Shown here one piece after another: positions 1-7,406 of a DNA stretch of 26,063 nt. Made by a program: the position numbers and the translations under genes. The notes below the pieces were generated by a model. The model saw only the letters and a program-made list of their open reading frames with translations, did no database searches and was not told the origin of the DNA. This stretch comes from an uncultured Oscillospiraceae bacterium (lineage in GTDB: Bacteria; Bacillota; Clostridia; Oscillospirales; Oscillospiraceae): the NCBI GenBank assembly GCA_934667815.1, contig CAKUMO010000033.1, forward strand, positions 1 to 26,063, given 5' to 3'. Position 1 is the first letter of the stretch; every line of letters starts with the position of its first letter.

Positions 1-50
1 AGGGCGTGAGTTGCGCAGTAAGTCAAAATCCTTGCGTAGCAAGCTGGTTT

Positions 51-160
51 TCAGACTGTAAAGTTTGGAATCCCCGATTTTTGTAAATGAAATCCAAAGA
101 GCAAAAATTCATTGAATTGTGAATCGATTTTGACGATTACGAACTTTTTTGACAGTCTGA
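51..160. repeat. Non-coding segment bounded by 12-nt inverted ends
   Basis: The plus strand reads TCAGACTGTAAA at 51-62. The minus strand reads TCAGACTGTCAA from 160 down to 149, so the 110-bp segment has 12-nt inverted ends with one mismatch. Just before it, TTGCGCAGTAAG (11-22) and TTGCGTAGCAAG (32-43) form a direct repeat with a 21-bp period. I see no convincing gene in 1-207. The inverted ends suggest a small dispersed intergenic element or a long-range RNA stem, but neither can be shown from one copy. Confidence 0.35.
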
Positions 161-193
161 GCGGCGGCAATGGGTACTTCCCATTGCCGCCGC
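161..193 (-). terminator. Perfect 14-bp hairpin downstream of the nag operon
   Basis: GCGGCGGCAATGGG (161-174) pairs perfectly with CCCATTGCCGCCGC (180-193) around a 5-nt loop. It lies 14 nt past the stop codon of the nagB-like gene, where the leftward operon should end. The minus strand does not carry a clear T-run after the stem, because the adjacent run at 144-150 is T on the plus strand. It is therefore either a terminator without a good U-tract or an mRNA 3'-end stabilising hairpin. Confidence 0.6.
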
Positions 194-207
194 AGCTTGT
201 GATTCAA

Positions 208-969
208 TTACAGCTTTGCAGCGCTGTCGGCATCCAGATACAAAATCGCTGCCGGGTGCTCGCGCAGAACGGTTGCAGGGCAGTGCTCGCCGATGCTTCC
301 GCGAACTGTCGCGTAAACGGCGTTCGCCTTTGTTGCTGCGGGAACCACACAGAACATCTCTTTTCCGCGGCACAGCGCCGGAACCGTCAGGGTCAGCGCG
401 TGCGTCGGTACCTGCTCGAGCGCGGAAAAGCAGCCGTCGTGCACCTGCTGCTCGCGGCAGACGGGATCCAACGCGACCTGCTTGCACAGCACGGGGTCGT
501 GGAAATTCGCAACGGGAGGATCGTTAAACGCGATGTGGCCGTTTTCACCGATGCCGAGGCAGACAATGTCGGTCGGGAAGGCCTCCAGCAGCGCACCGTA
601 GCGTGCACACTCGGCTGGAATATCGGCAGCGTTGCCATTCAGATAGTGGACGGAACGGAACGGCGCTTTTTCAAAGATCGCGGCGCGCAGGAAATTTCCA
701 AAGCCCTGCGGGGCGCTTGGCGCCAAGCCGCAATATTCGTCCATATGAAATGCGTTGATGCGTGTAAAATCCACGGTTTTGTCGGCGGCGAGGGCAGCCA
801 GCACTTCGTTTTGTGAGGGCGCTGCCGCAAAGATCATATTGCAGCATTCCTTCTCGGCCAGCACGCGCCGAATGGCGGCAGCGATGCCCGCTGCGGCCGC
901 TTCACCCATGGACTTGCGGTCGGGGTAGATGCGCACGCGCAGTCGATCGGCTAAAAATTCTTTTTCCAT
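208..969 (-). CDS. nagB: NagB-family glucosamine-6-phosphate deaminase
   Basis: 253 aa, close to the usual 240-265 aa of NagB. It is predicted to convert glucosamine-6-phosphate to fructose-6-phosphate and ammonia in the cytoplasm, the last step of GlcNAc-6-P use. The family signature is clear: FHMDEY with D77, and GIGENGHIAFNDPP at 139-152 with H145. The catalytic Glu of the classical NEP motif is Asp here (D150), and the residue two before the His is Asn143 where the E. coli enzyme has Asp. This marks a divergent subfamily whose exact substrate could differ, for example another 2-amino-2-deoxy sugar phosphate. The ATG start is supported by AAAGGAG 5 nt upstream. The gene starts 12 nt after nagA and is last in the leftward operon. 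Confidence 0.88.
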   Translation of the reverse strand: MEKEFLADRLRVRIYPDRKSMGEAAAAGIAAAIRRVLAEKECCNMIFAAAPSQNEVLAALAADKTVDFTRINAFHMDEYCGLAPSAPQGFGNFLRAAIFEKAPFRSVHYLNGNAADIPAECARYGALLEAFPTDIVCLGIGENGHIAFNDPPVANFHDPVLCKQVALDPVCREQQVHDGCFSALEQVPTHALTLTVPALCRGKEMFCVVPAATKANAVYATVRGSIGEHCPATVLREHPAAILYLDADSAAKL

Positions 970-981
970 AGTGACTCCTTT

Positions 982-2157
982 CTATGCTTCGTAACGCAAG
1001 ATGCCGTCGGTCCAGACCTGATGCACCTGAATATCCTCGTCAAACAGGACAAGATCGGCCTTGCGGCCGGGCGCGACGGTGCCGGTGACGTGCGATTTTC
1101 CAATGATGCGTGCCGGTGTAGCGGTCATCATTTCAATTGCGTCGGGAAGCCTTGCACCGGCCATCTTGACCATGTTGCGCACCAGTCGATCCGTGGTGCA
1201 GACGGAACCGGCAAAGGCCTGACGATCCGGCATTTTGGCCACGCCATCCTCGATGATGACGCGCTGGCCGCAGCGCAGGCTTCCCAGAATGCTCTCGCCG
1301 GAGGTCTGTCCTGCACCGCGCATGGCGTCCGTAATCAGCGCCAGACGCTTTGGGCCGATAAAGCGATAGGCCATTTGCAGCAGCTCGGCGGGCAAATGGC
1401 AGCCGTCGGCAATGATTTCGCTCGTCAGCTCCGGCAGCAGGTAGGCCGCCTCGACAACGCCGCCGCGGCGGAAGCCGTGATCCCGTGTGATGGTGGACAT
1501 GCCGGAGTACAGGTGCGTCACATGGGTATAGCCCGCACGGACGGCTGCACAGACCTGAGCGTATGTTGCGTCGGAATGCCCGATGGCGGCTACGATCCCC
1601 TGTTCGGACAGAAGTGCGCCCATTTCCAACGCACCGGGAAGCTCCGGCGCCAGCGACCAGCGCACGATGTCCGGGCATTTGTCCAGAATTTTTTGGCATT
1701 CGACCGGATCGGGATTGCGAAGCTGCGCAGGATCCTGCGCACCGCACTGCGCGGGCGAAAAGTATGGCCCCTCCAGATGCAGGCCAAGAAGCCGCGCACC
1801 ATCCTGCAAATCGTCGCGGCAGCGGTAGAAAATCTGAAAGGCACCCATCAGTTCTTCCGTGGTTGCGGATAGAGTCGTCGGCGTCATGCAGGTGGTTCCG
1901 TGGCGCAGATGCAGCGCAGCGGCGGTGCGCCATGCGTCCTCCGTGCCGTCCATAAAGTCCGCGCCGCCGCCGCCGTGCAGATGAATGTCGATAAACCCGT
2001 GCGACAGATACAGACCGTCGGCAGAGACGGTTTTCAGTCCCGGCTCCAGACCGCCAAGCGGGACGATTTCCTCGACCAGGTCATTGTTGAGCAGCAGATC
2101 GCAGGGCGTGACGGTGCCGTTTTGCACCAGTTTGACATTTTGAATTCCGATTCTCAT
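982..2157 (-). CDS. nagA: N-acetylglucosamine-6-phosphate deacetylase
   Basis: 391 aa amidohydrolase-fold enzyme of normal NagA length. It hydrolyses GlcNAc-6-P to GlcN-6-P and acetate, feeding the adjacent deaminase. Visible motifs are the HxH metal motif (H59, H61) in GFIDIHLHG, the metal-binding E129 in LHLEGPY, H194 in AIGHSD, H215 in the THVTHL strand, and the catalytic Asp D277 in LITDAM. The usual THLFNAM segment is THLYSGM here, a mild deviation in the substrate loop. The start ATG overlaps the stop of the preceding TIM-barrel gene (ATGA), which indicates translational coupling. Having both NagA and NagB makes an N-acetylated amino sugar the most likely end product of the whole locus. 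Confidence 0.92.
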   Translation of the reverse strand: MRIGIQNVKLVQNGTVTPCDLLLNNDLVEEIVPLGGLEPGLKTVSADGLYLSHGFIDIHLHGGGGADFMDGTEDAWRTAAALHLRHGTTCMTPTTLSATTEELMGAFQIFYRCRDDLQDGARLLGLHLEGPYFSPAQCGAQDPAQLRNPDPVECQKILDKCPDIVRWSLAPELPGALEMGALLSEQGIVAAIGHSDATYAQVCAAVRAGYTHVTHLYSGMSTITRDHGFRRGGVVEAAYLLPELTSEIIADGCHLPAELLQMAYRFIGPKRLALITDAMRGAGQTSGESILGSLRCGQRVIIEDGVAKMPDRQAFAGSVCTTDRLVRNMVKMAGARLPDAIEMMTATPARIIGKSHVTGTVAPGRKADLVLFDEDIQVHQVWTDGILRYEA

Positions 2158-3023
2158 GTAAAATCCTCTTTCGCCTGCGCCAGCAAGGTGCGCAGTGCGT
2201 CAATGCTTTCAGCCGTGGCAGCGAGACCACCCTCGGAGAAGGCTGCGCCGCCGGGCTGGCGCATCAGTACCTCCGAGATGACCGCATTCTTCCGATAGTG
2301 TGTTTCCAGAGAGAGCCAGCCCTGATAGCCGTCCCGCAGCAGCGCGCGCAGCAGTCTCGGATAGTCCACTGCACCCGTGCCGATGCAGACGCATTGCGGA
2401 TTTCCGTCTGCGTCAAGAGCTGCATCCTTGATGTGGACGTGGCGCAGCCACGGACGCACGGCCTCGTAGCCGTCGGGGTAGGGAACCTCGTGCAGAGGGT
2501 CATAGATGTCATTGCCGGGATCGTAGATTGCACCGAGCGCGGGCGAGTCCAGCCGGCGCAGCAGCTCTGCGAGCGCGGCGTGGTTGGTCGTGTTCACACT
2601 GGGGTCGGCTTCCAGCAAAAGCAGTTTTCCGCGTTTTGTCAGAAGCTCGATCGCAGGAGGAAAGGCGGCAAGCGTTTCCTTCGTGATCTCCGGACCGGAC
2701 GCAGACGCGAAGAAGGCGAAGCCGCGGATCGTATCACAGCCCAGAATGTCCGCAGCGTCGCAGAGCCGGACGAGCTTTTCAAGCTCGGCATCCCGCGCCT
2801 GCGGCTTGCTCTTGTAAAAGGATCCGGCCAGATTGCACACGCGCAGACCCGCGTTGTCCAGCGCTTTGCGATAGGAAAGAAGCGTGCTCTGCGGAATCTG
2901 GTCGATGGGCAGCCCGTCCACGCTCCGCAGCTCCACACCGTCCAGCTCGTGCCGCTTGGCAAAGGCAATCGCCTCGGCTAGGCTTTGCGTGGCCTCGTCG
3001 GTAATAAATGCCAGCTTCATCAT
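2154..3023 (-). CDS. Xylose-isomerase-like TIM barrel (sugar isomerase/epimerase family)
   Basis: 289 aa protein of the AP-endonuclease-2/xylose-isomerase-like TIM barrel family, which includes sugar and keto-sugar epimerases, isomerases and inosose dehydratases. Putative divalent-metal ligands fall at the ends of barrel strands: E138 in LLLEADPS, D168 in AIYDPGND, H197 in RHVHIKDA and E240 in LSLETH. GTGAVDYP (215-222) is another family hallmark. It starts 5 nt after the Gfo/Idh gene and overlaps nagA by 4 nt, so the three are probably co-translated. No strong ribosome binding site precedes the start; either of two adjacent ATG codons (3023 or 3020) is possible. Pairing with a Gfo/Idh dehydrogenase suggests action on an oxidised sugar intermediate. 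The specific reaction cannot be assigned. Confidence 0.82.
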   Translation of the reverse strand: MMKLAFITDEATQSLAEAIAFAKRHELDGVELRSVDGLPIDQIPQSTLLSYRKALDNAGLRVCNLAGSFYKSKPQARDAELEKLVRLCDAADILGCDTIRGFAFFASASGPEITKETLAAFPPAIELLTKRGKLLLLEADPSVNTTNHAALAELLRRLDSPALGAIYDPGNDIYDPLHEVPYPDGYEAVRPWLRHVHIKDAALDADGNPQCVCIGTGAVDYPRLLRALLRDGYQGWLSLETHYRKNAVISEVLMRQPGGAAFSEGGLAATAESIDALRTLLAQAKEDFT

Positions 3024-3028
3024 GGCAA

Positions 3029-4060
3029 TCAGAATTTGACCGGCAGGCCGGTGCGTGTGGATTCATAGACCGAGCAGATGACCTTAACGGCCAGAGCTGC
3101 TTCCTCGGGCGGGAGCATGGGCGCGCGATCGTCGCGGACGGCCTGCGCAATGTCGCGCAGCAGGCAGATGTGACCGTAAATACCGATGTCGATGGGGTTC
3201 TTTGCGCCGCCGACGACCTCGTCGCCGAGGTCGGGACGGGCGGGGGCGTTCTCCTGATCGATGAAATCCCATGCAATGATGTGCTGATCGTCAAAGGAAA
3301 CGGTGCCCTTTTCGCCGTAGATCGTGAAGGTGCTGGAAAAGCCGGGGTAGGCGGTGGTCGCGCCCTCGATGACGCACAGCGCGCCTGACTTCATGCGAAT
3401 GAGCGCCGCAGCGGTGTCCTCCACCGGAATTTTCCGCGCGAGGGTCTCTGCCTTACCGTAGAGCGTGTCGATCTCGTCGCCCAGCATCCACAAAATCAGG
3501 TCGATGCCATGCACGCCCTGATTCATCAGCGCACCGCCGCCGTCAAGCTCCCATGTGCCGCGCCAGCCGGCGCTGTTGTAGTAAGCCTGATCGCGGTAAT
3601 AGTTTAAGCGCGCCTCAGCCATGCAGATTTTGCCGAGCTTCCCCGTGGCGACCAGCTCCTTCAGCGCGATGGCGACGGGCATCAGACGGCGCTGGAAGAT
3701 GCACTGCATCTTGGTGCCGTTTTTTCGGACGACCTCGGTCATCTGCGCAATTCGCTCTGGAGTAATCTCCATGGGCTTTTCGCAGACAATGGCCTTGCCT
3801 GCGTTGGACGCGTCAATAACCACCTGACCGTGCAGCCCGCTGGGAACGCATACGCAGACAATATCCACCTTGGGGTCGCGCAGCAGCTCATGATAGTCGT
3901 AATAGACCTTCTGTGCGCCGTGGTCTGCGGCAAACTGATCCGCCTTCTCGGGGATGATATCGCAGCAGGCGTAGAGGCAGCAATCCTCGCTTTTCAACTG
4001 CTTCAGCGCACTTGCGTGGGTGAATGCGATCACGCCACATCCGATGATACCAAAATTCAT
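3029..4060 (-). CDS. Gfo/Idh/MocA oxidoreductase, WlbA/WbpB-like signature (Ox1)
   Basis: 343 aa NAD(P)-dependent sugar oxidoreductase. The N-terminal Rossmann motif is GIIGCGVIA (4-12). The family CEKP motif has the catalytic Lys at K95. A block at about 159-190 contains YYNSAGWRGTW followed by DGGGALMNQG and H184, the likely acid/base His. From memory, this block resembles UDP-N-acetylamino-sugar 3-dehydrogenases of the WlbA/WbpB type, which would fit oxidation of an amino sugar at C3, but many Gfo/Idh enzymes share it. AGGAGG lies 8 nt before the ATG. It follows the AraC gene by 26 nt and precedes the TIM-barrel gene by 5 nt. It is paralogous to the enzyme at 7407-8444. Confidence 0.9.
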   Translation of the reverse strand: MNFGIIGCGVIAFTHASALKQLKSEDCCLYACCDIIPEKADQFAADHGAQKVYYDYHELLRDPKVDIVCVCVPSGLHGQVVIDASNAGKAIVCEKPMEITPERIAQMTEVVRKNGTKMQCIFQRRLMPVAIALKELVATGKLGKICMAEARLNYYRDQAYYNSAGWRGTWELDGGGALMNQGVHGIDLILWMLGDEIDTLYGKAETLARKIPVEDTAAALIRMKSGALCVIEGATTAYPGFSSTFTIYGEKGTVSFDDQHIIAWDFIDQENAPARPDLGDEVVGGAKNPIDIGIYGHICLLRDIAQAVRDDRAPMLPPEEAALAVKVICSVYESTRTGLPVKF

Positions 4061-4086
4061 ATGATTTCCTCCTATAATTATTTATG

Positions 4087-4974
4087 TTACAAGAAATTGA
4101 GATCTTCTTTTCCGTTGGGTTGACGATAGGTGTAGAAGTGCGAACTGGAATAGCGTTGGCGGTATTCTGCCGGGGAGATTTGCTCGCGGTTCTTGAAATA
4201 CCGGCTGAAATAGTGTATGCTTTGAAAACCAACCATTTCGGAAATCTCGCTGATGCTGGAATCTGTGTTCAGCAGAAGATCCTTGGCCTTTTCCAGACGG
4301 ATACGGTTGATGTACTGAAGGGGCGTCGTGTGCAGCGCGGTCTTAAAGGTCTGGATCAGCGTGCTTTTGCTGACGTTCACGATTCTGGCAAGATCATCCA
4401 GAACGATGGGCGTGGCATAGTTTTGCTGAATAAAGCCGACAACCTTGTTCAGTCCGGGAGCGCCACTTGGCTCCATGGCAGCATCTCCCGGCGGCGTCTC
4501 CTGAGCTCCGGACACCGTGCCGACTTGTGCACGCAGAAGCTGCGCCAGCAGCAGACCGAAATAGCAGCAGATGCATTGATAGCTGTAAGGCTCTCCCTTG
4601 GCGCTTTCACGCAGAATCTGCTCAAAGTAATTCTGAAACAGAGAGAAATTCCCCACGTCCAAAACAGCAGGCAGCCGACCCAAGTCGTTTGCCAGCGGAT
4701 CGTCGTTGACGGTGAATTTGATGTCCAGAAGCTGCGGCTGAATGTCGTCCTTTCCGTGCGGAATGGCGTGCTCCGCATTGGGATGAATCAAAAACACCCG
4801 GTGATCCGCCAAAGTGTATCGACAGCCGTCGATCAGAATTTCACCACTGCCTTTGAGCACGGCAATAATCTGGTAATAGCCGTGACTGTGCGGTAAAACC
4901 TCCCAGTACTGGTGGTATTTTCCGGACCACAGGACACTGAAATCATGCAAACGGCAGCACCCTTTCTGTCCCAT
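4087..4974 (-). CDS. AraC-family transcriptional regulator
   Basis: Up to 295 aa. The N-terminal cupin-like sensor (about 15-100) carries HSHGYYQII with H29 and H31, and a C-terminal double helix-turn-helix lies at about 191-212 and 241-262, followed by the AraC signature region ending at SPAEYRQRY. It probably senses a sugar and controls the divergent operons from the shared intergenic region. The ATG at 4974 has no visible ribosome binding site. A TTG at 4950 has AAAGGG 9 nt upstream and removes only eight residues before the conserved cupin, so it may be the true start. A TATAAT at 4992-4997 would leave only about 10 nt of leader to the ATG, which also favours the TTG. Confidence 0.92.
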   Translation of the reverse strand: MGQKGCCRLHDFSVLWSGKYHQYWEVLPHSHGYYQIIAVLKGSGEILIDGCRYTLADHRVFLIHPNAEHAIPHGKDDIQPQLLDIKFTVNDDPLANDLGRLPAVLDVGNFSLFQNYFEQILRESAKGEPYSYQCICCYFGLLLAQLLRAQVGTVSGAQETPPGDAAMEPSGAPGLNKVVGFIQQNYATPIVLDDLARIVNVSKSTLIQTFKTALHTTPLQYINRIRLEKAKDLLLNTDSSISEISEMVGFQSIHYFSRYFKNREQISPAEYRQRYSSSHFYTYRQPNGKEDLNFL

Positions 4975-4991
4975 CGGTATGAGACGGGAAT

Positions 4992-4997
4992 ATTATA
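4992..4997 (-). promoter_or_regulatory. -10 element of the leftward araC/nag operon
   Basis: The minus strand reads TATAAT, a consensus -10, about 18 nt upstream of the annotated ATG of the AraC gene. No good -35 is present at 16-18 nt spacing, so activation or low basal activity is likely. Confidence 0.5.
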
Positions 4998-5057
4998 GCA
5001 TCATTTTTTGCACTTTGCTGCGATTGCCGGAAAAAATGGCAGATAAGTCAAATGTTT

Positions 5058-5073
5058 TGTGCAAATTGTAAAA
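5058..5073 (-). promoter_or_regulatory. Candidate AraC-type operator half-site
   Basis: On the minus strand this reads TTTTACAATTTGCACA. It matches 12 of 16 positions of the direct repeat TTGTATGATTTGCAAA found upstream of the ABC transporter at 14761-14776. It sits between the two divergent promoters, at about -62 to -47 of the rightward one. The match was found by eye in an AT-rich region, so it is a candidate only. Confidence 0.35.
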
Positions 5074-5104
5074 AATTATAGACAAAGCATTTCGGCAGTG
5101 CCTG

Positions 5105-5113
5105 TGGTATAGT
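5105..5113 (+). promoter_or_regulatory. Extended -10 promoter of the rightward catabolic operon
   Basis: TGGTATAGT is an extended -10 (TGN followed by TATAGT at 5108-5113) placed 38 nt before the ATG of the hydroxyacid dehydrogenase gene. No consensus -35 is seen at 5085-5090, which suits an activator-dependent promoter next to an AraC gene. The 4975-5151 intergenic region thus serves both operons. Confidence 0.5.
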
Positions 5114-5151
5114 TAAAACACAAGAATTTTAACGAACCGGAGGACATACGG

Positions 5152-6135
5152 ATGAAAATAGCGATGCTGCTGGATCAGATTATTTACCCACAGGTCATCA
5201 ATCCGAAAACCGAACAGCGATTTTTGGAGCTTGGTGAAGTTTCCTTCAACCGGACGCGGGAAAATGACCTTGAAAACGCGAAAAAGGTTCTGAAGAACGC
5301 GGATTTTGCCGTCACGAGCTGGGGAAGCCCGGCCATGACGAAGGAGCTGCTGGATGTGGCGCCGAATCTGAAGCTGATCGTTCACGCGGCCGGCAGCGTA
5401 AAGAGTGTCGCCACGGACGAGATGTTTGCACGCGGGATTCGCATCGCCTCCGCTGCGCGCGTGCTCAGCACCGGTGTTTCCGAGACGGCTCTGGGGCTGA
5501 CCATTACAAGCGCAAAGAACATTTTCACTTTGAATGCCGAGACGCACGCAGGCGGATGGTCACACACCGGCATTACGGAGCTTTATGACATTACCGTCGG
5601 AATCATCGGCTTTGGTATGGCGGGGCGGCATTATGCCGAGTTGCTGCAAAGCTTCTCCGTGGATGTGATCGCCTACGACCCCGTCGTTTCCGCAGAAGAA
5701 ATGCAGAAGCTCGGCGTTCGCAAGGTGACGCAGGAGGAAGCCTTCGCACAAAGCGACATTCTCAGCCTGCACGCACCGGAAATTGCAAGCACCTATCATA
5801 TCGTCAATAGCGACAGCCTCGCATCCATGAAGGACGGCGCGATTCTCATCAACACCGCCAGAGGCTCGCTGGTGGATGAAGCTGCGCTGGTGCAGGCACT
5901 GCGCTCCGGCAAGCTGAAATATGCCTGTCTGGATGTTACAAGCCCCGAGCCGCCCGCTGCGGACAGCCCGCTGCGGCAGATTCCCAACTGCATTCTGACG
6001 CCGCATCTGGCAGGGCAGGCCAACAACGGCCTTCGCAAGCTGGGAGATCATTGCTATCGCCAAATCTGCAACTATTTGGAAAACAGGCCGCTCAGCGGTG
6101 AAGTCAGGCAGGAAATGCTTGCCACCATTGCCTGA
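5152..6135 (+). CDS. D-2-hydroxyacid dehydrogenase family protein
   Basis: 327 aa NAD(P)-dependent dehydrogenase of the D-3-phosphoglycerate/D-lactate dehydrogenase family, interconverting 2-hydroxy and 2-keto acids. The nucleotide-binding GIIGFGMAGR occupies 150-159. The catalytic triad is visible: R237 in NTARGSLVDE, E266 in SPEP and H285 in TPHLAG. There is no C-terminal ACT domain, so it is not a regulated serine-pathway enzyme. The ATG is preceded by GGAGG. It is first in the rightward operon and ends 4 nt before the enolase-superfamily gene. In this locus it may process a sugar-acid or a lactate-like product. The substrate cannot be read from the sequence. Confidence 0.85.
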   Translation: MKIAMLLDQIIYPQVINPKTEQRFLELGEVSFNRTRENDLENAKKVLKNADFAVTSWGSPAMTKELLDVAPNLKLIVHAAGSVKSVATDEMFARGIRIASAARVLSTGVSETALGLTITSAKNIFTLNAETHAGGWSHTGITELYDITVGIIGFGMAGRHYAELLQSFSVDVIAYDPVVSAEEMQKLGVRKVTQEEAFAQSDILSLHAPEIASTYHIVNSDSLASMKDGAILINTARGSLVDEAALVQALRSGKLKYACLDVTSPEPPAADSPLRQIPNCILTPHLAGQANNGLRKLGDHCYRQICNYLENRPLSGEVRQEMLATIA

Positions 6136-6139
6136 GCCG

Positions 6140-7405
6140 ATGGAGAAAATTCATTCCGCGCGGCTGCGCAGCCAATGTCAGCCGCTGCTGCATTCCTTCG
6201 GCTTCAAGGGCGGAAGCCTTACGGAGCTGTGGCAGGTCACCTGTGAGCTTACGACCGACTGCGGCACACACGCCGTCGGAGAAAGCGTGCAGAGCGTCCT
6301 TTGGAGCGACGGCGCCGTCTTTGCCCGTTGGGGTCAGGATGAGGGAAACCGAAAAATGCTTGCCCTCACGTCTTTTGCGTTGGAGCGCTTACGGGGGATG
6401 CCGCTGGAAGCGCCGCCGGACATGCTGAAAAAGCTGCTGCCGGAGGTGCTTGCCTATGGCAGACGCATTACCGAAAACGATGCGCTGCGTACAACCTTTG
6501 CCCTCAACGCTCTGACGGGCATCGACTGGGCGCTGTGGAAGCTCTACCGAAAAAGCCGGAATATACAGAGCTTTACGGATCTGACTGCGCCCTTCACGGA
6601 CTATCTTTCCCTTAGACAGAACAGACTGGGCGGCATTCCGCTGTTGTCCTACAACACAACGCCGGAGGAGATTCGCGCACTTGCGGACAGGGGATATTTC
6701 CTGTTTAAGATCAAGATCGGCTCAAATCCCGGAGGGGACAATGATCTCGAGGCCATGCTGCGTTGGGATATTGCCCGGCTGGAGGAGATTCACAGGCTTC
6801 TTTCGTCGCTGGACACGCCGTGGACACAGTGCGGCCATCCCCTATATTATCTCGATGCCAACGGACGGTATGATACCGTCGAGCGCCTGCGGCGCTTCCT
6901 GGAGGCGGCAGACGCCATCGGCGCGTTAGAACGCATCCTCCTTCTGGAGGAACCGTTTGCGGAGAATAATTTGCAGGACGTGCGTGCGCTGCCGGTGCGC
7001 ATTGCCGGCGATGAAAGCGCACACTCGGCCGAGGACGCGGTTCTTCTGATGGAGCAGTGCGGCTATCGTGCCATGGCGCTCAAGCCCATAGCAAAGACCG
7101 TTTCCGTTTCTCTGGAGGTGCTTCAGGCAGCCGGAGAGCGCGGCGTGCCCTGCTTCTGCGCGGATCTGACGGTGAACCCGACGATGGTGGAGCTGAACAG
7201 GCGCTTTGCAGCGGGACTGGCGCCGCTGCCGGGACTGAAAATCGGCGTCTTTGAATCCAACGGTGCACAGAATTACGCAAATTGGGGGGCAATGTGCCGC
7301 GAGTCTCCCGCCTTCGGCGAGCCGTGGACGCAGTTCCGGAACGGCACATATGCGCTGTCGAAGAAATATTACAGGCAGGACGGCAATCTCTGGAAGGAGG
7401 GCTAA
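6140..7405 (+). CDS. Enolase-superfamily enzyme (mandelate racemase/muconate lactonizing/dipeptide epimerase-like)
   Basis: About 421 aa when started at the ATG 4 nt after the previous stop; an in-frame GTG at 6098 would add 14 unlikely residues inside the upstream gene. The superfamily active site is complete: the KxK motif K190/K192 in FKIKIGSN, metal ligand D239 in YLDANG, E271 in LLEEPF, third ligand region D291-E292 in AGDES, and K315 in ALKP. The members abstract a proton next to a carboxylate (acid-sugar dehydration, muconate cycloisomerisation, or L-Ala-D/L-Glu epimerisation). The second KxK and the D-E-DE-K pattern fit the MLE/epimerase branch. It is translationally coupled to the dehydrogenase before it. 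The reaction is unresolved: acid-sugar dehydratase and dipeptide epimerase remain possible. Confidence 0.8.
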   Translation: MEKIHSARLRSQCQPLLHSFGFKGGSLTELWQVTCELTTDCGTHAVGESVQSVLWSDGAVFARWGQDEGNRKMLALTSFALERLRGMPLEAPPDMLKKLLPEVLAYGRRITENDALRTTFALNALTGIDWALWKLYRKSRNIQSFTDLTAPFTDYLSLRQNRLGGIPLLSYNTTPEEIRALADRGYFLFKIKIGSNPGGDNDLEAMLRWDIARLEEIHRLLSSLDTPWTQCGHPLYYLDANGRYDTVERLRRFLEAADAIGALERILLLEEPFAENNLQDVRALPVRIAGDESAHSAEDAVLLMEQCGYRAMALKPIAKTVSVSLEVLQAAGERGVPCFCADLTVNPTMVELNRRFAAGLAPLPGLKIGVFESNGAQNYANWGAMCRESPAFGEPWTQFRNGTYALSKKYYRQDGNLWKEG

Positions 7406-7406
7406 C

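Noticed and set aside
112..816. Long plus-strand open frame opposite the nagB-like gene, and similar long antisense frames over nagA, the TIM-barrel gene, the GH20 gene and the binding-protein gene
   Set aside because: No ribosome binding sites, no recognisable domains, and each lies exactly opposite a gene with clear motifs. Long antisense frames are expected at this codon composition.
4975..5151. Catabolite repression (cre) site in the divergent promoter region
   Set aside because: No sequence close to the TGNAANCGNTNNCA pattern was found here or in the other intergenic regions checked by eye.
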